From assembly GCF_036237275.1 (NCBI RefSeq), contig NZ_CP108352.1, forward strand, positions 2,976,001 to 3,040,000: 64,000 bases of DNA. The letters are read 5' to 3'. Source of the DNA: Streptomyces sp. NBC_01353. GTDB lineage: Bacteria; Actinomycetota; Actinomycetes; Streptomycetales; Streptomycetaceae. Under the pieces are notes generated by a model. That model had not been told where the DNA came from, did not search any database, and was given only the letters and a program-made list of their open reading frames with translations. Of the stretch, positions 28,563 to 37,086 are shown one piece after another (the first letter of the stretch is position 1; each line of letters starts with the position of its first letter). The position numbers were made by a program, and so were the translations under genes.

Positions 28563-29798
28563 TCAGGCCCCGGCGACCGACGCCAGGTAGGCGCCGGTCT
28601 TCTCCGGCTCGTAGAAGAAGTTCTCGAAGTCGGCCGGGTCGTCGAAGCCGTTCGCGAAGCGGTCGGCGACCGGCTGGAGCTGGCCGGCGGCGCCGATCAG
28701 GTTGAGGACGTGCTCCGGCGGGACGCCGAGCATCGCGTTCGTCCACTTCGTGACGTGCTGCGCGGTGTTCCAGTAGCGGTCGAACGTGGTCTGCATCCAC
28801 GCCTCGTCGAAGGGCTTGTCGCCGTTCTCGACGATCGAGGCCAGGTAGGCGGCCGCGCACTTGGAGGCCGAGTTCGAACCCTGGCCGGTGATCGGGTCGT
28901 TGGCGACGACGACGTCCGCGACACCGAGGACCAGGCCGCCGCCGGGGAGCCGGCCGATCGGGTTGCGCACGGTCGGGGCGTAGCGGCCGGCCAGTGTGCC
29001 GTTGGCGTCGGTCAGCTCGACCTTGGTGGCCCGCGCATACTCCCAGGGCGTGAACTTCTCCATCAGCTCCAGCGTGAGGGAGAGGTGCTCCGAGGGGTCC
29101 TTGACGCCCTGGAAGACGTCGAGCGGGCCGCCGGGGATCCCCTCCCAGAAGAGGATGTCGGCGCGGCCGGAGGTCGTCAGGGTCGGCATGACGAAGAGCT
29201 CGCCGACGCCCGGGACCAGATTGCAGCGCACGGCGTCGAAGTCCGGGTGCTCGGGGCGCGGGCCCAGGCCGTGGACGTACGCCACAGCCAGTGCGCGCTG
29301 CGGCTCGTTGTACGGGGAGCGGGAGGCGTCCCGGCCGAACATGGAGACCAGCTCGCCCTTGCCGGCGGAGACCAGCACCAGGTCGTACGTACGGGAGAAG
29401 AAGTCCAGGTCGGAGACTGCCGCGCCGTGGATGACGAGCTGACCTCCGCGCTGGGCGAAGGTCTCCATCCAGCCGGCCATCTTCACCCGCTGGTCGACGG
29501 ACTGCGCGTAGCCGTCGAGCTTCCCCACCCAGTCGATCACGCGGCTGGAGTCCGGGGCGGCGACGGAGACGCCGAGGCCCTTGATCTGCGGGGCCTGGGA
29601 CTCCCAGAAGTTCAGGGCGAGGTCGCGCTCGTGCTGGAGCGCGGTGTCGAACATGCACTGGGTGGACATGACCCGGCCGGACCGGATCTCGTCCGCCGTG
29701 CGATTGGACATGAGGGTGACTTCGTACCCCTGCGACTGCAGTCCGAGGGCGAGCTGGAGACCGGACTGGCCGGCCCCGACGATGAGTATCTTCCGCAT
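28563..29798 (-). CDS. StyA-like FAD-dependent monooxygenase attached to a conservon
   Basis: A 411-residue flavoprotein resembling the styrene monooxygenase large subunit: the FAD-binding VGAGQSGLQLA at 7-17, a central substrate domain, and the second FAD contact ADVVVANDPITGQGSN near 300. Such enzymes use FADH2 supplied by a separate reductase; no StyB-like reductase is nearby. It follows cvnD by 18 bases on the same strand, so it is probably the fifth cistron of the conservon, the position often held by a cytochrome P450 in other conservons. The link suggests GTPase-signalling-controlled oxidation of an unknown substrate. Confidence 0.8.
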   Translation of the reverse strand: MRKILIVGAGQSGLQLALGLQSQGYEVTLMSNRTADEIRSGRVMSTQCMFDTALQHERDLALNFWESQAPQIKGLGVSVAAPDSSRVIDWVGKLDGYAQSVDQRVKMAGWMETFAQRGGQLVIHGAAVSDLDFFSRTYDLVLVSAGKGELVSMFGRDASRSPYNEPQRALAVAYVHGLGPRPEHPDFDAVRCNLVPGVGELFVMPTLTTSGRADILFWEGIPGGPLDVFQGVKDPSEHLSLTLELMEKFTPWEYARATKVELTDANGTLAGRYAPTVRNPIGRLPGGGLVLGVADVVVANDPITGQGSNSASKCAAAYLASIVENGDKPFDEAWMQTTFDRYWNTAQHVTKWTNAMLGVPPEHVLNLIGAAGQLQPVADRFANGFDDPADFENFFYEPEKTGAYLASVAGA

Positions 29799-29816
29799 GA
29801 CGGGGTTCCTAACGCG

Positions 29817-30482
29817 TTATTCAGGGGTGGCTTCGAGCGCGTGCGCGACCATCGCGAGCAGGGACTCGATCACGCTGTACCGCTTGCGTGCGTCCATGAT
29901 CACGACCGGTACGTGCGGGGGCACCGTGAGGGCCTCCCGGACGTCCTCGGCCTCGAACGCCTCGGTGCCCTCGAAGTGGTTGACCGCGACGATGTACGGC
30001 AGCCCGCAGCTCTCGAAGTAGTCCAGCGCGGGGAAGCAGTCGGTCAGCCGGCGGGTGTCGGCGAGCACGATCGCGCCGATCGCGCCGCGCACCAGGTCGT
30101 CCCACATGAACCAGAACCGCTGCTGTCCCGGCGTACCGAAGACGTACAGGACGAGGTCGTCGGCGAGGGTGATCCGGCCGAAGTCCATCGCCACGGTCGT
30201 GGTCAGCTTGTCGGGCGTGTCGGAGAGATCGTCGGTCTCCTCGCTCGCCCGGGTCATCAGGGCCTCGGTCTGCAGCGGAGTGATCTCCGAGACCGCCCTG
30301 ACGAAGGTCGTCTTGCCGACCCCGAAGCCGCCCGCGACGACGACCTTGGTCGCGATCGGGGCCCGGGTGTGGTCGAGCTGCCAGTCCTGGGAGCCCTCTT
30401 CGGCGGCCGTGCCCGGGGCTTCGGGCTGGGCAGGTATCCCGGCGAGCAGTGGGGCAGCGGCTTCAGAGACGGCGGAGTCCAC
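29817..30482 (-). CDS. cvnD: CvnD-type small GTPase of a conservon
   Basis: A 221-residue Ras-like GTPase of the Streptomyces conservon type (MglA-like). The P-loop reads GGFGVGKTTF, switch and G3 regions include FGTPGQQRFW, and the NKxD-equivalent region reads VAVNHFEG. The first 40 residues are an Ala/Pro/Glu-rich extension. CvnD cycles GTP at the membrane and in studied conservons interacts with the CvnA kinase-like protein and CvnB. Its start lies 20 bases inside the cvnC coding end, evidence of a tight operon. Confidence 0.92.
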   Translation of the reverse strand: MDSAVSEAAAPLLAGIPAQPEAPGTAAEEGSQDWQLDHTRAPIATKVVVAGGFGVGKTTFVRAVSEITPLQTEALMTRASEETDDLSDTPDKLTTTVAMDFGRITLADDLVLYVFGTPGQQRFWFMWDDLVRGAIGAIVLADTRRLTDCFPALDYFESCGLPYIVAVNHFEGTEAFEAEDVREALTVPPHVPVVIMDARKRYSVIESLLAMVAHALEATPE

Positions 30483-30873
30483 TCAGCACCCTTTCGAGCA
30501 GCGCGCGGTCGGGCTGGCCGGTGCCGTGACCGGTCCCGTACACGCGGATCTTTCCCTGGTCGGCCAAGTCGCTCAGCAGCACTCGGACGACACCCAACGG
30601 CATCTTCAGGAGCGCCGAGATCTCCGCGACGGTACGCATCCGGCGGCAGATCTCGACGATGGCCCGCATCTCCGGCATCAGCCCGCGGGCCCGCCCGCCG
30701 TTCGTCAGCACCTTCCTCTCGGGCGACGCCTCGAGCGCAGCGACGAAGGTCTCCACGAGCAGGACGTGACCGAAGCGGGTACGGCCGCCGGTGAGCGAGT
30801 ACGGGCGCACGCGCGCGGGGCGCCGGCCGTCCCCGCGGATCGGCAGCTTGTGGGCGTGCGATGCGGACGTCAC
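30463..30873 (-). CDS. cvnC: CvnC, DUF742 conservon protein
   Basis: A 136-residue DUF742 protein. The conserved opening RVRPYSLTGGRT and a winged-helix-like C-terminal half (TVAEISALLKMPLGVVRVLLSDL) are present. The family always sits between the roadblock protein and the GTPase in conservons. It is coupled to cvnB by ATGA and overlaps cvnD by 20 bases. A DNA- or protein-binding role is suggested by the helix-turn-helix-like segment but is not established here. Confidence 0.92.
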   Translation of the reverse strand: MTSASHAHKLPIRGDGRRPARVRPYSLTGGRTRFGHVLLVETFVAALEASPERKVLTNGGRARGLMPEMRAIVEICRRMRTVAEISALLKMPLGVVRVLLSDLADQGKIRVYGTGHGTGQPDRALLERVLSGLRRL

Positions 30874-31355
30874 TGGGTGCTCTCCAACGATTTGCGCAGC
30901 TCACTGCGGAGTTCGGGGGTGAGTACATGTCCGGCGCGGCCGACGAAGAGCGCCATGTGGTACGCCACGACGCTCATGTCGCAGTCGGGTTCGGCGTGCA
31001 CACCGAGCAGCGAACCGTCGCTGATCGACATGACGAAGACGCTGCCCTCCTCCATCGCCACCATCGTCTGCTTGACCCCGCCGCCGTCCATCAGCCGGGC
31101 CGCGCCGATGGTGAGGCTGCCGATGCCCGAGACGATCGTGGCCAGGTCGGCGCTGGACCCCCGCGGGCCGCGGGAGCGGCCCTTGGCGGGGGTGGCGGCG
31201 GCCTGCACTGCCGGGTCGGACGAGAGCAGCAGCAGCCCGTCGGACGAGACGACGGCGACCGAGCGGAGCCCTGGCACCTCCTCGACGAGGTTGCCCAGCA
31301 GCCAGTGCAGGTTGCGGGCCTCCCTGCTCAGTCCGAATGTTCCGGTCGCAGTCAA
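30870..31355 (-). CDS. cvnB: CvnB, roadblock/LC7-domain conservon protein
   Basis: A 161-residue roadblock/LC7-type protein. The domain spans about 15-125 (LHWLLGNLVEEVPGLRSV, VVSSDGLLLL, ATIVSGIGSLTIGAARLM, GSVFVMSISDGSLLGV). Roadblock proteins act as regulators or GTPase-activating partners of MglA-type GTPases, here CvnD. It is coupled to cvnA upstream and cvnC downstream by 4-base overlaps. Confidence 0.93.
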   Translation of the reverse strand: MTATGTFGLSREARNLHWLLGNLVEEVPGLRSVAVVSSDGLLLLSSDPAVQAAATPAKGRSRGPRGSSADLATIVSGIGSLTIGAARLMDGGGVKQTMVAMEEGSVFVMSISDGSLLGVHAEPDCDMSVVAYHMALFVGRAGHVLTPELRSELRKSLESTQ

Positions 31356-34156
31356 CTGCGTGCCTCCTCGACTGTGTCCCCCGTCTTCTCCTCGGTCCCT
31401 GCGGTCTGCGTCTGTACGGCTTCGATCTCCGCCTCTACGTCTCGGCGCCCCTCCTGGGCCCCTCGGTGGAAGCCGCCGAGCCTGCGTCGCAGCTCCTCGG
31501 CGTCGACCCCGCCCGTGCGTGGGGCGGCGGGGGCATCGGCCTGGCGGACGATCTGGGGGGTGCGCTTGGGCAGGCCCTTGTCCGTCAGGCGCTGGGCGAC
31601 CGGCTCGGGCTCCTCCGCCGCGCGCTCGTGGGTGTCGGGCTCGGGCGGCGGGTCGGGGAGACGGACCTGAAGGGTCGTCTCGGCCACCGCGAGCTCGGGC
31701 TCGGGCTCGGCTGCCGTGGGAGCGGGCGTCTGCTCGGGCGCCTCGACCTCGAGCTCGTCGGTCTCAGGCGCGTCGGCCTCGGGCGCCTCGGTCTCAGGCG
31801 CCTCCGGGGTCGTCTGCGCAGCCGCTTCCGCGGCAGTCTGCGCCTCGGCGAACGCCTGTTCCGCGGCCTCGACGAGCGGGTCCCTGGTCCGGGACGGCAG
31901 GGCGTTGGAGTTCGCCTCGGCGACCGAGCCCGGGAGGTTCAGCGTGGGCGCCGAGCCGGCGACCGGCACCGCCGGCGGGACCGCGGTCGGCGGGGCCGTC
32001 GGAAGCAGCGGCAGTGGCAGCACGATCACGGCCGCGATGCCGCCCTGCTTCTGCTCGCGCAGCTGCACCCGTACGCCGTGGCGTGCGGCGAGCAGGGCGG
32101 TGACCCGGATGCCGAGCCCCTCCCCCGCGATGTCGGCCGGGTCGGCCTCGGCGAGCCGCGCATTGAGCTCGGCGAGCCGGGACTCGGTCATGCCGATGCC
32201 CTCGTCCTGGACGGAGAGCATCACCTCACCGCTCTCCAGAAGCCAGCCGGAGAGCTGGACCTGCGCGTCGGGCGGCGAGAAGGACGTGGCGTTCTCGAGG
32301 AGTTCGGCGACCAGGTGGCTGAGGTCGTCCGCGGCGAAGCCGGCGATCTGGGCGTGCGGCGGCAGGGACTGGATGGTGATCCGCTCGTACCGCTCGATCT
32401 CGCTGACGGCGGCGCGCAGCACGTCGACGAGCGGGACCGCTCCGGGGTGGCCGTGGACGTGCTCGTGGCCGGCGAGGACCAGGAGGTTCTCGCTGTGGCG
32501 GCGCATGACGGTCGCCATGTGGTCGAGCTTGAAGAGGGTGGCCAGCCGGTCCGGATCCTGCTCGCGCTCCTCCAGCTTCTCGATGACCCCGAGCTGACGC
32601 TCCACCAGACCGAGGCTGCGCAGCGAGAGGTTGACGAAGGTGTGGTGGACGGTGTGCCGGAGCCGTTCGAGTTCGGCGGTGAGGAGGGCGGTGTGGCCCT
32701 GGAGCTCGGCGCGCTGGGCGGCCAGCTCGGCGGTGAGGGCCTCGCCGGCTCCGGCCAGGTCGGCGCGCTCGCTGTCGAGCCGCTCGGTGCGCCGTGCGAG
32801 GTCGGCCAGCTTGCCCTGGAGGGTGTTGAGGGACCGTACGACCTGGGCGAACTCGTCGTTGCGGCCGGTGAAGCGGATCGGCTCCTCGGCCTCCGGGGCG
32901 GCGGCGAGCCGCGCGGCGCCGATGCGGACCACGGCGAGCGGGCGGGTGAGGGTGCGGGCGACGAAGGTGGAGATGCCGATCGCCACCAGCAGACAGCCGC
33001 CCAGGAAGGCGATGCGTAGTTCGAGGGCGGTGACGTCGTCGTCGCGGAGCTGGGCGAGGCGTGCCACCTGTTCGGTGGAGAGCGTCGACTCGACGCCGCG
33101 CATCTGCTCGATACGGGCGGAGAGCGCGGCCTCCAGCTTCTCGGGGTCGGTGTCGCGCTCGGACGTGCTGAGCGTCGGCTGGTCGGTGAGCCCGGTCAGG
33201 TAGCGCTCGGCGCTCTTGACGTCCGGACCCGTCACGGTGCCTGCGAGGGAGTCCCTCCCGGCGGCCGTGGCGGCCTGGTCGAAGTCGGCGAGGGAGCCCA
33301 GTTCGCGGACCCGGGCCTGCTGGGCGGCGGCGGTCAGCGCGTTCCGGGCCCGGTCGGCCTCGTCCGCGCCCTCGGCCTCGTCGGGCACGTAGGTGCCGGT
33401 GTCCGGGTCGTAGTGCGTGGTGCCGGGGGCCTCGGGTTGGGGGACGGCGAGGGCGGCGAGGAGCAGTCCGCGGGTCGCCGACGCCTGCTCGACGGCGCGG
33501 CCGAGGGCGGCGGGGGCCCGGGTGGCCTCGGCGGCGCGGGCGGGGGTCTGCTCGGCGAGCTCGTCGGCAAGGTCCTGGAGCTTGGTGATGATGTCCGAAT
33601 ACGCCTTGTGCGCTTCCAGGGCGGTGCCCTTGCCGGTGAGCGCGGTGCGGCGGACGGCCGGCAGGTCCGCCAGGTCCCTGCGCAGTTCGGCGGAGGCGGC
33701 GGGCTTGATCTCGTCGATCTGCCGGTCGACCCGGGTGGACCCGGCGCTGGTGACCTGCCGCTTCTTCTTGCCGGTGCCCTGCTGCTCGTCCCGGCCCGCG
33801 GCGATGTACGCGACGACCTCGTCGCGTTCGTCGGCGAGCGAGTGGGCGAGGGTGACGGCCTGGCGGTCGAGTTCGGCGAGGGTGACCAGGTTCTGGGAGT
33901 CGGTCAGTTCGCCGGAGACGGTGAGGATCGCGGGGGCGCCGGCGGCGAGGACGGTGACGCCGACGAGGGCGACGCCGGCGACCAGCCGGTTCCGGACGCG
34001 CTTGGGACGGCCCACGGGGACGCCGGTGGTGCCGTCTGCTTCGGGGCCCGTTGCTCCGCTCGTGGTCAGCGGGTCGCCGGGGCTCTGGCTCCGCGTGCCG
34101 TTGTTGCTCCGAGGCCGCTTCTTCTGCACCGGTGCTCGCATTCTCGACTCGTCCAC
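31352..34156 (-). CDS. cvnA: CvnA, nitrate/nitrite-sensor-like histidine kinase of a conservon
   Basis: A 934-residue membrane sensor kinase. A basic, disordered N-terminus is followed by TM1 (about 55-78), a long extracytoplasmic NIT-like sensor domain (about 80-385), TM2 (about 388-410), a HAMP-like segment (RTLTRPLAVVRIG), a dimerising helix region and an ATPase domain (LVAELLENATSFSPPD N-box; VQDEGIGM G1; GEGLGIRV G2). A Pro/Glu/Thr-rich C-terminal tail of over 200 residues is probably disordered. Typical of CvnA proteins, the phospho-His motif is atypical. The start is GTG 34156, or ATG 34141 five codons later. It heads the cvnA-B-C-D-monooxygenase operon. Confidence 0.9.
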   Translation of the reverse strand: MDESRMRAPVQKKRPRSNNGTRSQSPGDPLTTSGATGPEADGTTGVPVGRPKRVRNRLVAGVALVGVTVLAAGAPAILTVSGELTDSQNLVTLAELDRQAVTLAHSLADERDEVVAYIAAGRDEQQGTGKKKRQVTSAGSTRVDRQIDEIKPAASAELRRDLADLPAVRRTALTGKGTALEAHKAYSDIITKLQDLADELAEQTPARAAEATRAPAALGRAVEQASATRGLLLAALAVPQPEAPGTTHYDPDTGTYVPDEAEGADEADRARNALTAAAQQARVRELGSLADFDQAATAAGRDSLAGTVTGPDVKSAERYLTGLTDQPTLSTSERDTDPEKLEAALSARIEQMRGVESTLSTEQVARLAQLRDDDVTALELRIAFLGGCLLVAIGISTFVARTLTRPLAVVRIGAARLAAAPEAEEPIRFTGRNDEFAQVVRSLNTLQGKLADLARRTERLDSERADLAGAGEALTAELAAQRAELQGHTALLTAELERLRHTVHHTFVNLSLRSLGLVERQLGVIEKLEEREQDPDRLATLFKLDHMATVMRRHSENLLVLAGHEHVHGHPGAVPLVDVLRAAVSEIERYERITIQSLPPHAQIAGFAADDLSHLVAELLENATSFSPPDAQVQLSGWLLESGEVMLSVQDEGIGMTESRLAELNARLAEADPADIAGEGLGIRVTALLAARHGVRVQLREQKQGGIAAVIVLPLPLLPTAPPTAVPPAVPVAGSAPTLNLPGSVAEANSNALPSRTRDPLVEAAEQAFAEAQTAAEAAAQTTPEAPETEAPEADAPETDELEVEAPEQTPAPTAAEPEPELAVAETTLQVRLPDPPPEPDTHERAAEEPEPVAQRLTDKGLPKRTPQIVRQADAPAAPRTGGVDAEELRRRLGGFHRGAQEGRRDVEAEIEAVQTQTAGTEEKTGDTVEEARS

Positions 34157-34515
34157 CCATGAAGCAGAGGTGACGACCGGTCACATCTCAGAGCGCCCCC
34201 ACCCCTGGTACGGCTTCCGACCATTCCAGCGCTTTTGGGAAGGGGGACTCGCATCGGCCGCTCCGCCACCCGAACGAGTGAACAACACTCATGAGTTGGC
34301 GAACAACTTCGCGCGAGGGCCTTCACAGGCTTGTGCGGTGTGCCGGTTGGATCTTCCGTGCGGGCTTTGGCAGGATGCCCGCCCGCAGCTTCCCGGAGGA
34401 CTTCCTTCCGCCTCATGCCCGCCCCTTGGAGGGTTGGTACAGGCCAGATCCGGCCATCTGGAGGCGCAGTGAAGGAGTGATGCAGGCTTCCCGGCGTCGG
34501 GGCAGACTGGGGATC
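34157..34515. other. Divergent non-coding region between cvnA and a PP2C-like gene
   Basis: These 359 bases hold no gene I can support. A cluster of symmetric elements lies at 34280-34307: the direct repeat GAACAAC (34280 and 34301, exactly 21 bases or two helical turns apart) flanks the perfect palindrome ACTCATGAGT (34287-34296). It is about 125-150 bases upstream of cvnA and is a candidate regulator-binding site. Confidence 0.4.
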
Positions 34516-35298
34516 ATGCGCACCGAAGCGACCACCCTCCCCGGCAGCCCCGAACGCCCTAATGAGGACTGGGTGGCGACGGCTCTCCCCGGGTACGGAG
34601 GGGGCGGGACGGTCGTGGTGCTCGACGGGGTCACACCACCGGCCGGCGACGACGGCTGTGTGCACGACGTGCCCTGGTTCACCGCTCGACTCGGTGGGGC
34701 TTTGACCGAACTGTCCGCTTCGCGCCCCGACATGACACTGTCCGAGATCCTGGCCTTGGCAATCCGGCGCACCGCGGACACCCACCGGGACACCTGTGAC
34801 CTTTCTCACGTGCGTACTCCCCAGGCGACGGTCGCGATGGCCCGCTGGAACGCGACCTCGGTCGAGCATCTGGTCCTCTCGGACTCCGCGCTGCTCCTCG
34901 AGGCGCCGGACGGCTCGGTACGGGCGGTGCTCGACGATCGTCTGGACCGGATCCCGGACGAGATCCGTCGCTCCCTGGCGGCGACGGACCGTCTGCGCAA
35001 CCAGGAGGGCGGCTTCTTCACGGCGGCGGCGGACCCGGAGGTGGCGCGGCGCGCGGTGACGGGGACGAGTCCCCGGGCGGCGGTACGAGCCCTGGCGGCG
35101 CTCACCGACGGGGCGACGCGATGGGTGGACCTGTTCGCGGAGGGCGACTGGACGGACTGCTTCGAGGTGCTCAGGAAGGAGGGCCCGCACGGCCTGCTCG
35201 CGCGGGTCCGTGCACGGGAGGCGGCGGACGAGGCGGCGGGCGGCGCCACCCGCTGGAAGCGCCACGACGACGCGACGGCCGCCTACGCCCTTCTTTGA
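34516..35298 (+). CDS. PP2C-like phosphatase-domain protein
   Basis: A 260-residue single-domain protein with the spaced acidic motifs of PPM/PP2C phosphatases: an N-terminal RPNEDW, VVLDGVT (metal Asp-Gly), LSDSALLL in the centre and RHDDATAAYALL at the end, where the second metal Asp pair lies. It could dephosphorylate Ser/Thr residues, for example on anti-sigma antagonists, but several motif positions are changed, so activity is not certain. It has no membrane segment. Start ATG 34516 is preferred over upstream in-frame codons that lie in non-conserved sequence. It is convergent with the MarR gene (7-base gap). Confidence 0.62.
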   Translation: MRTEATTLPGSPERPNEDWVATALPGYGGGGTVVVLDGVTPPAGDDGCVHDVPWFTARLGGALTELSASRPDMTLSEILALAIRRTADTHRDTCDLSHVRTPQATVAMARWNATSVEHLVLSDSALLLEAPDGSVRAVLDDRLDRIPDEIRRSLAATDRLRNQEGGFFTAAADPEVARRAVTGTSPRAAVRALAALTDGATRWVDLFAEGDWTDCFEVLRKEGPHGLLARVRAREAADEAAGGATRWKRHDDATAAYALL

Positions 35299-35305
35299 GG
35301 GCCCC

Positions 35306-35797
35306 TCAGCTCTCCGCGCGGGCGTTCAGCTGGTGGAGCAGGCGGGCCAGTTCGGCGACCTCGCCGCGGTCCCAGTCCGCGAGCTTGCGGACGTACCGCC
35401 CGCGCCGTGCGTCCCGTACGCGCCGGAAGCGGTTGCGGCCCTCCTCCGTCAGCCGGACGAGCGAGGCACGCCCGTCGGCCGGGTCGGGGTCGCGGGCGAC
35501 GAGGCCGAGCTCCTCCAGGGCGCGCAGCTGGCGGCTCATCGTCGCCTTGCCGACGCCGAAGTAGCCCGCGAGGTCGGTGGCGCGCTGCGGGCCGGCGTCG
35601 TCGAGCCGTACGAACAGGCCGTAGGCGGCGGGCTCCAGTTCGGGGTGGACCTCGCGGGCCATCTCGCCGGACTGGGAGCGGGCGCGGCGCAGAAAGACCG
35701 CCAGTTCGCGTTCCAGGGCGAGGAATTCCTGGTCCACACCACTCCGCGTCGACGACCCGGTGGGCTCGCCTTCACTCCCCGTACCGCTTCCGTGCAC
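35306..35797 (-). CDS. MarR-family transcriptional regulator
   Basis: A 163-residue winged-helix protein. The recognition region reads ATDLAGYFGVGKATMSRQLRALEELGLVAR, followed by the wing DPADGRASLVRLTEEG, the MarR signature. GTG 35797 is taken as the start because GAGGGG lies 8 bases upstream; GTG 35737 would still give a complete domain (143 residues). It probably represses itself through the GAAAG-TTT-CTTTC repeat 30 bases upstream. The divergent GH25 muramidase gene is a plausible second target. Confidence 0.82.
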   Translation of the reverse strand: MHGSGTGSEGEPTGSSTRSGVDQEFLALERELAVFLRRARSQSGEMAREVHPELEPAAYGLFVRLDDAGPQRATDLAGYFGVGKATMSRQLRALEELGLVARDPDPADGRASLVRLTEEGRNRFRRVRDARRGRYVRKLADWDRGEVAELARLLHQLNARAES

Positions 35798-35826
35798 GTC
35801 AGCACCCCTCGCACGCTTTCCGGTCG

Positions 35827-35843
35827 CTGAAAGTTTCTTTCGG
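35827..35843. promoter_or_regulatory. Candidate MarR operator
   Basis: CTGAAAG-TTT-CTTTCGG is an inverted repeat with 6 of 7 arm positions matching, 30 bases upstream of the MarR start. The same gap holds two further symmetric sets: CGTAGACC (35882) facing GGTCTACG (35923), and the 8-base palindrome GACATGTC (35960). The gap therefore looks regulatory for both divergent genes. Confidence 0.4.
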
Positions 35844-36012
35844 CCGCGGCCATCGCCGCAGCTCCCCCAGTATTTCGCAGGCGTAGACCAACGGCAGCAC
35901 CCAGGCCCCCTTCCGTCGGGCCGGTCTACGTGCGTAGCGTCTTCCCCAGCGGCTTCGCTGACATGTCCACACCAGGTCATGTCTCACCCCCACCGCCTTT
36001 CGGAGGCACGCA

Positions 36013-36834
36013 ATGCCCGTGCACAGATCCGGAAAGACCCTCGCCGGCGTCGCCCTCGCGGCCCTGGCCCTCCTTCTGCCCCTCTCCCTCCCCGGTGCGG
36101 CGAACGCGGCCGACACCGAGGCCGTGCCCCCACGCGGCTCCGCCCACATGGGAATGGGCGTCATCGAGCACGACGGCCAGAGCGGCACACCCGGCACGCC
36201 CCGGGCCGTCCAGACAGAAGGTGTGGACGTCTCCAGCCACCAGGGGAACGTGGCCTGGTCGACCCTGTGGAACAGCGGGGTGAAGTGGGCCTACGTCAAG
36301 GCGACGGAGGGCACCTACTACAAGAATCCCTACTTCGCGCAGCAATACAACGGCTCGTACAACGTCGGCATGATCCGCGGCGCGTACCACTTCGCCACCC
36401 CGGACACGACGACGGGCACGGCGCAGGCCGACTACTTCGTCAACAACGGCGGCGGCTGGTCCAAGGACGGCAGGACGCTGCCGGGCGCGCTGGACATCGA
36501 GTGGAACCCCTACGGAGCGACCTGTTACGGCAAGTCGCAGTCCGCGATGGTCACGTGGATCCGGGACTTCCTCAACCGCTACAAGGCCCGGACCGGCCGT
36601 GACGCCGTGATCTACACGGCGACGAGCTGGTGGACGCAGTGCACAGGCAACTACGCGGGCTTCGGCGCGAGCAACCCGCTGTGGATCGCGCGGTACGCGT
36701 CGACGGTCGGCACGCTCCCGGCCGGCTGGCCGTACTACACGATGTGGCAGTACACCTCGACCGGCCCGACGGTCGGCGACCACAACCACTTCAACGGCGA
36801 CCTCTCGCGGGTCCAGGCGCTGGCGAACGGCTGA
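36013..36834 (+). CDS. Secreted GH25 lysozyme (N-acetylmuramidase)
   Basis: A 273-residue exported protein: signal peptide to about GAANA (residue 33), a short linker, then one GH25 domain (about 68-270). The opening EGVDVSSHQG has Asp72, and the catalytic pair is Asp161 and Glu163 in ALDIEWNP. KATEGTYYKNPYF and MWQYTSTG are family landmarks. It closely resembles Streptomyces cellosyl/lysozyme M1, which cleaves N-acetylmuramic-acid bonds including O-acetylated peptidoglycan. There is no cell-wall-binding domain. GGAGG precedes ATG 36013. Confidence 0.94.
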   Translation: MPVHRSGKTLAGVALAALALLLPLSLPGAANAADTEAVPPRGSAHMGMGVIEHDGQSGTPGTPRAVQTEGVDVSSHQGNVAWSTLWNSGVKWAYVKATEGTYYKNPYFAQQYNGSYNVGMIRGAYHFATPDTTTGTAQADYFVNNGGGWSKDGRTLPGALDIEWNPYGATCYGKSQSAMVTWIRDFLNRYKARTGRDAVIYTATSWWTQCTGNYAGFGASNPLWIARYASTVGTLPAGWPYYTMWQYTSTGPTVGDHNHFNGDLSRVQALANG

Positions 36835-36873
36835 GCCGAGCCCCGTCTCCCGCGGAATCCGCCGCAACGACTT

Positions 36874-36912
36874 CGGCCCCGCATCCTGCCCGGTGGGCAA
36901 GGTGCGGGGCCG
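36874..36912 (+). terminator. Hairpin terminator after the muramidase gene
   Basis: CGGCCCCGCA and TGCGGGGCCG are perfect 10-bp arms around a 19-base loop, 40 bases after the GH25 stop. No U-tract follows. Confidence 0.65.
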
Positions 36913-36973
36913 GAGCCATGCACGGGTCCGTACGGTGTCGGCCACTTCGCCTTTCTGCGCCCGCCCCCTTGCC

Positions 36974-36991
36974 CATTGGTATGGACCAATG
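36974..36991 (+). promoter_or_regulatory. DasR-responsive-element-like operator before the LPMO gene
   Basis: CATTGGTATGGACCAATG is an inverted repeat with 7-bp arms. Its core TGGTATGGACCA differs from the DasR dre core TGGTCTAGACCA at two central positions. It lies about 95 bases upstream of the LPMO start. DasR is the GlcNAc-sensing GntR repressor that governs chitin-use genes in Streptomyces, so the site makes functional sense. Confidence 0.55.
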
Positions 36992-37086
36992 CGAGGCTCG
37001 GAGCGACGCGTACGGCATTCAACTTCCGTATGCGGCCCGCTCGTTGCTCGTCCCGTACTCCCCCACGCACGAGAGAGAGCCCCGCC

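Noticed and set aside
28167-30794. 875-codon plus-strand frame across the lectin, monooxygenase and cvn genes
   Set aside because: It crosses convergent genes and a terminator; all covered regions are explained by other frames.
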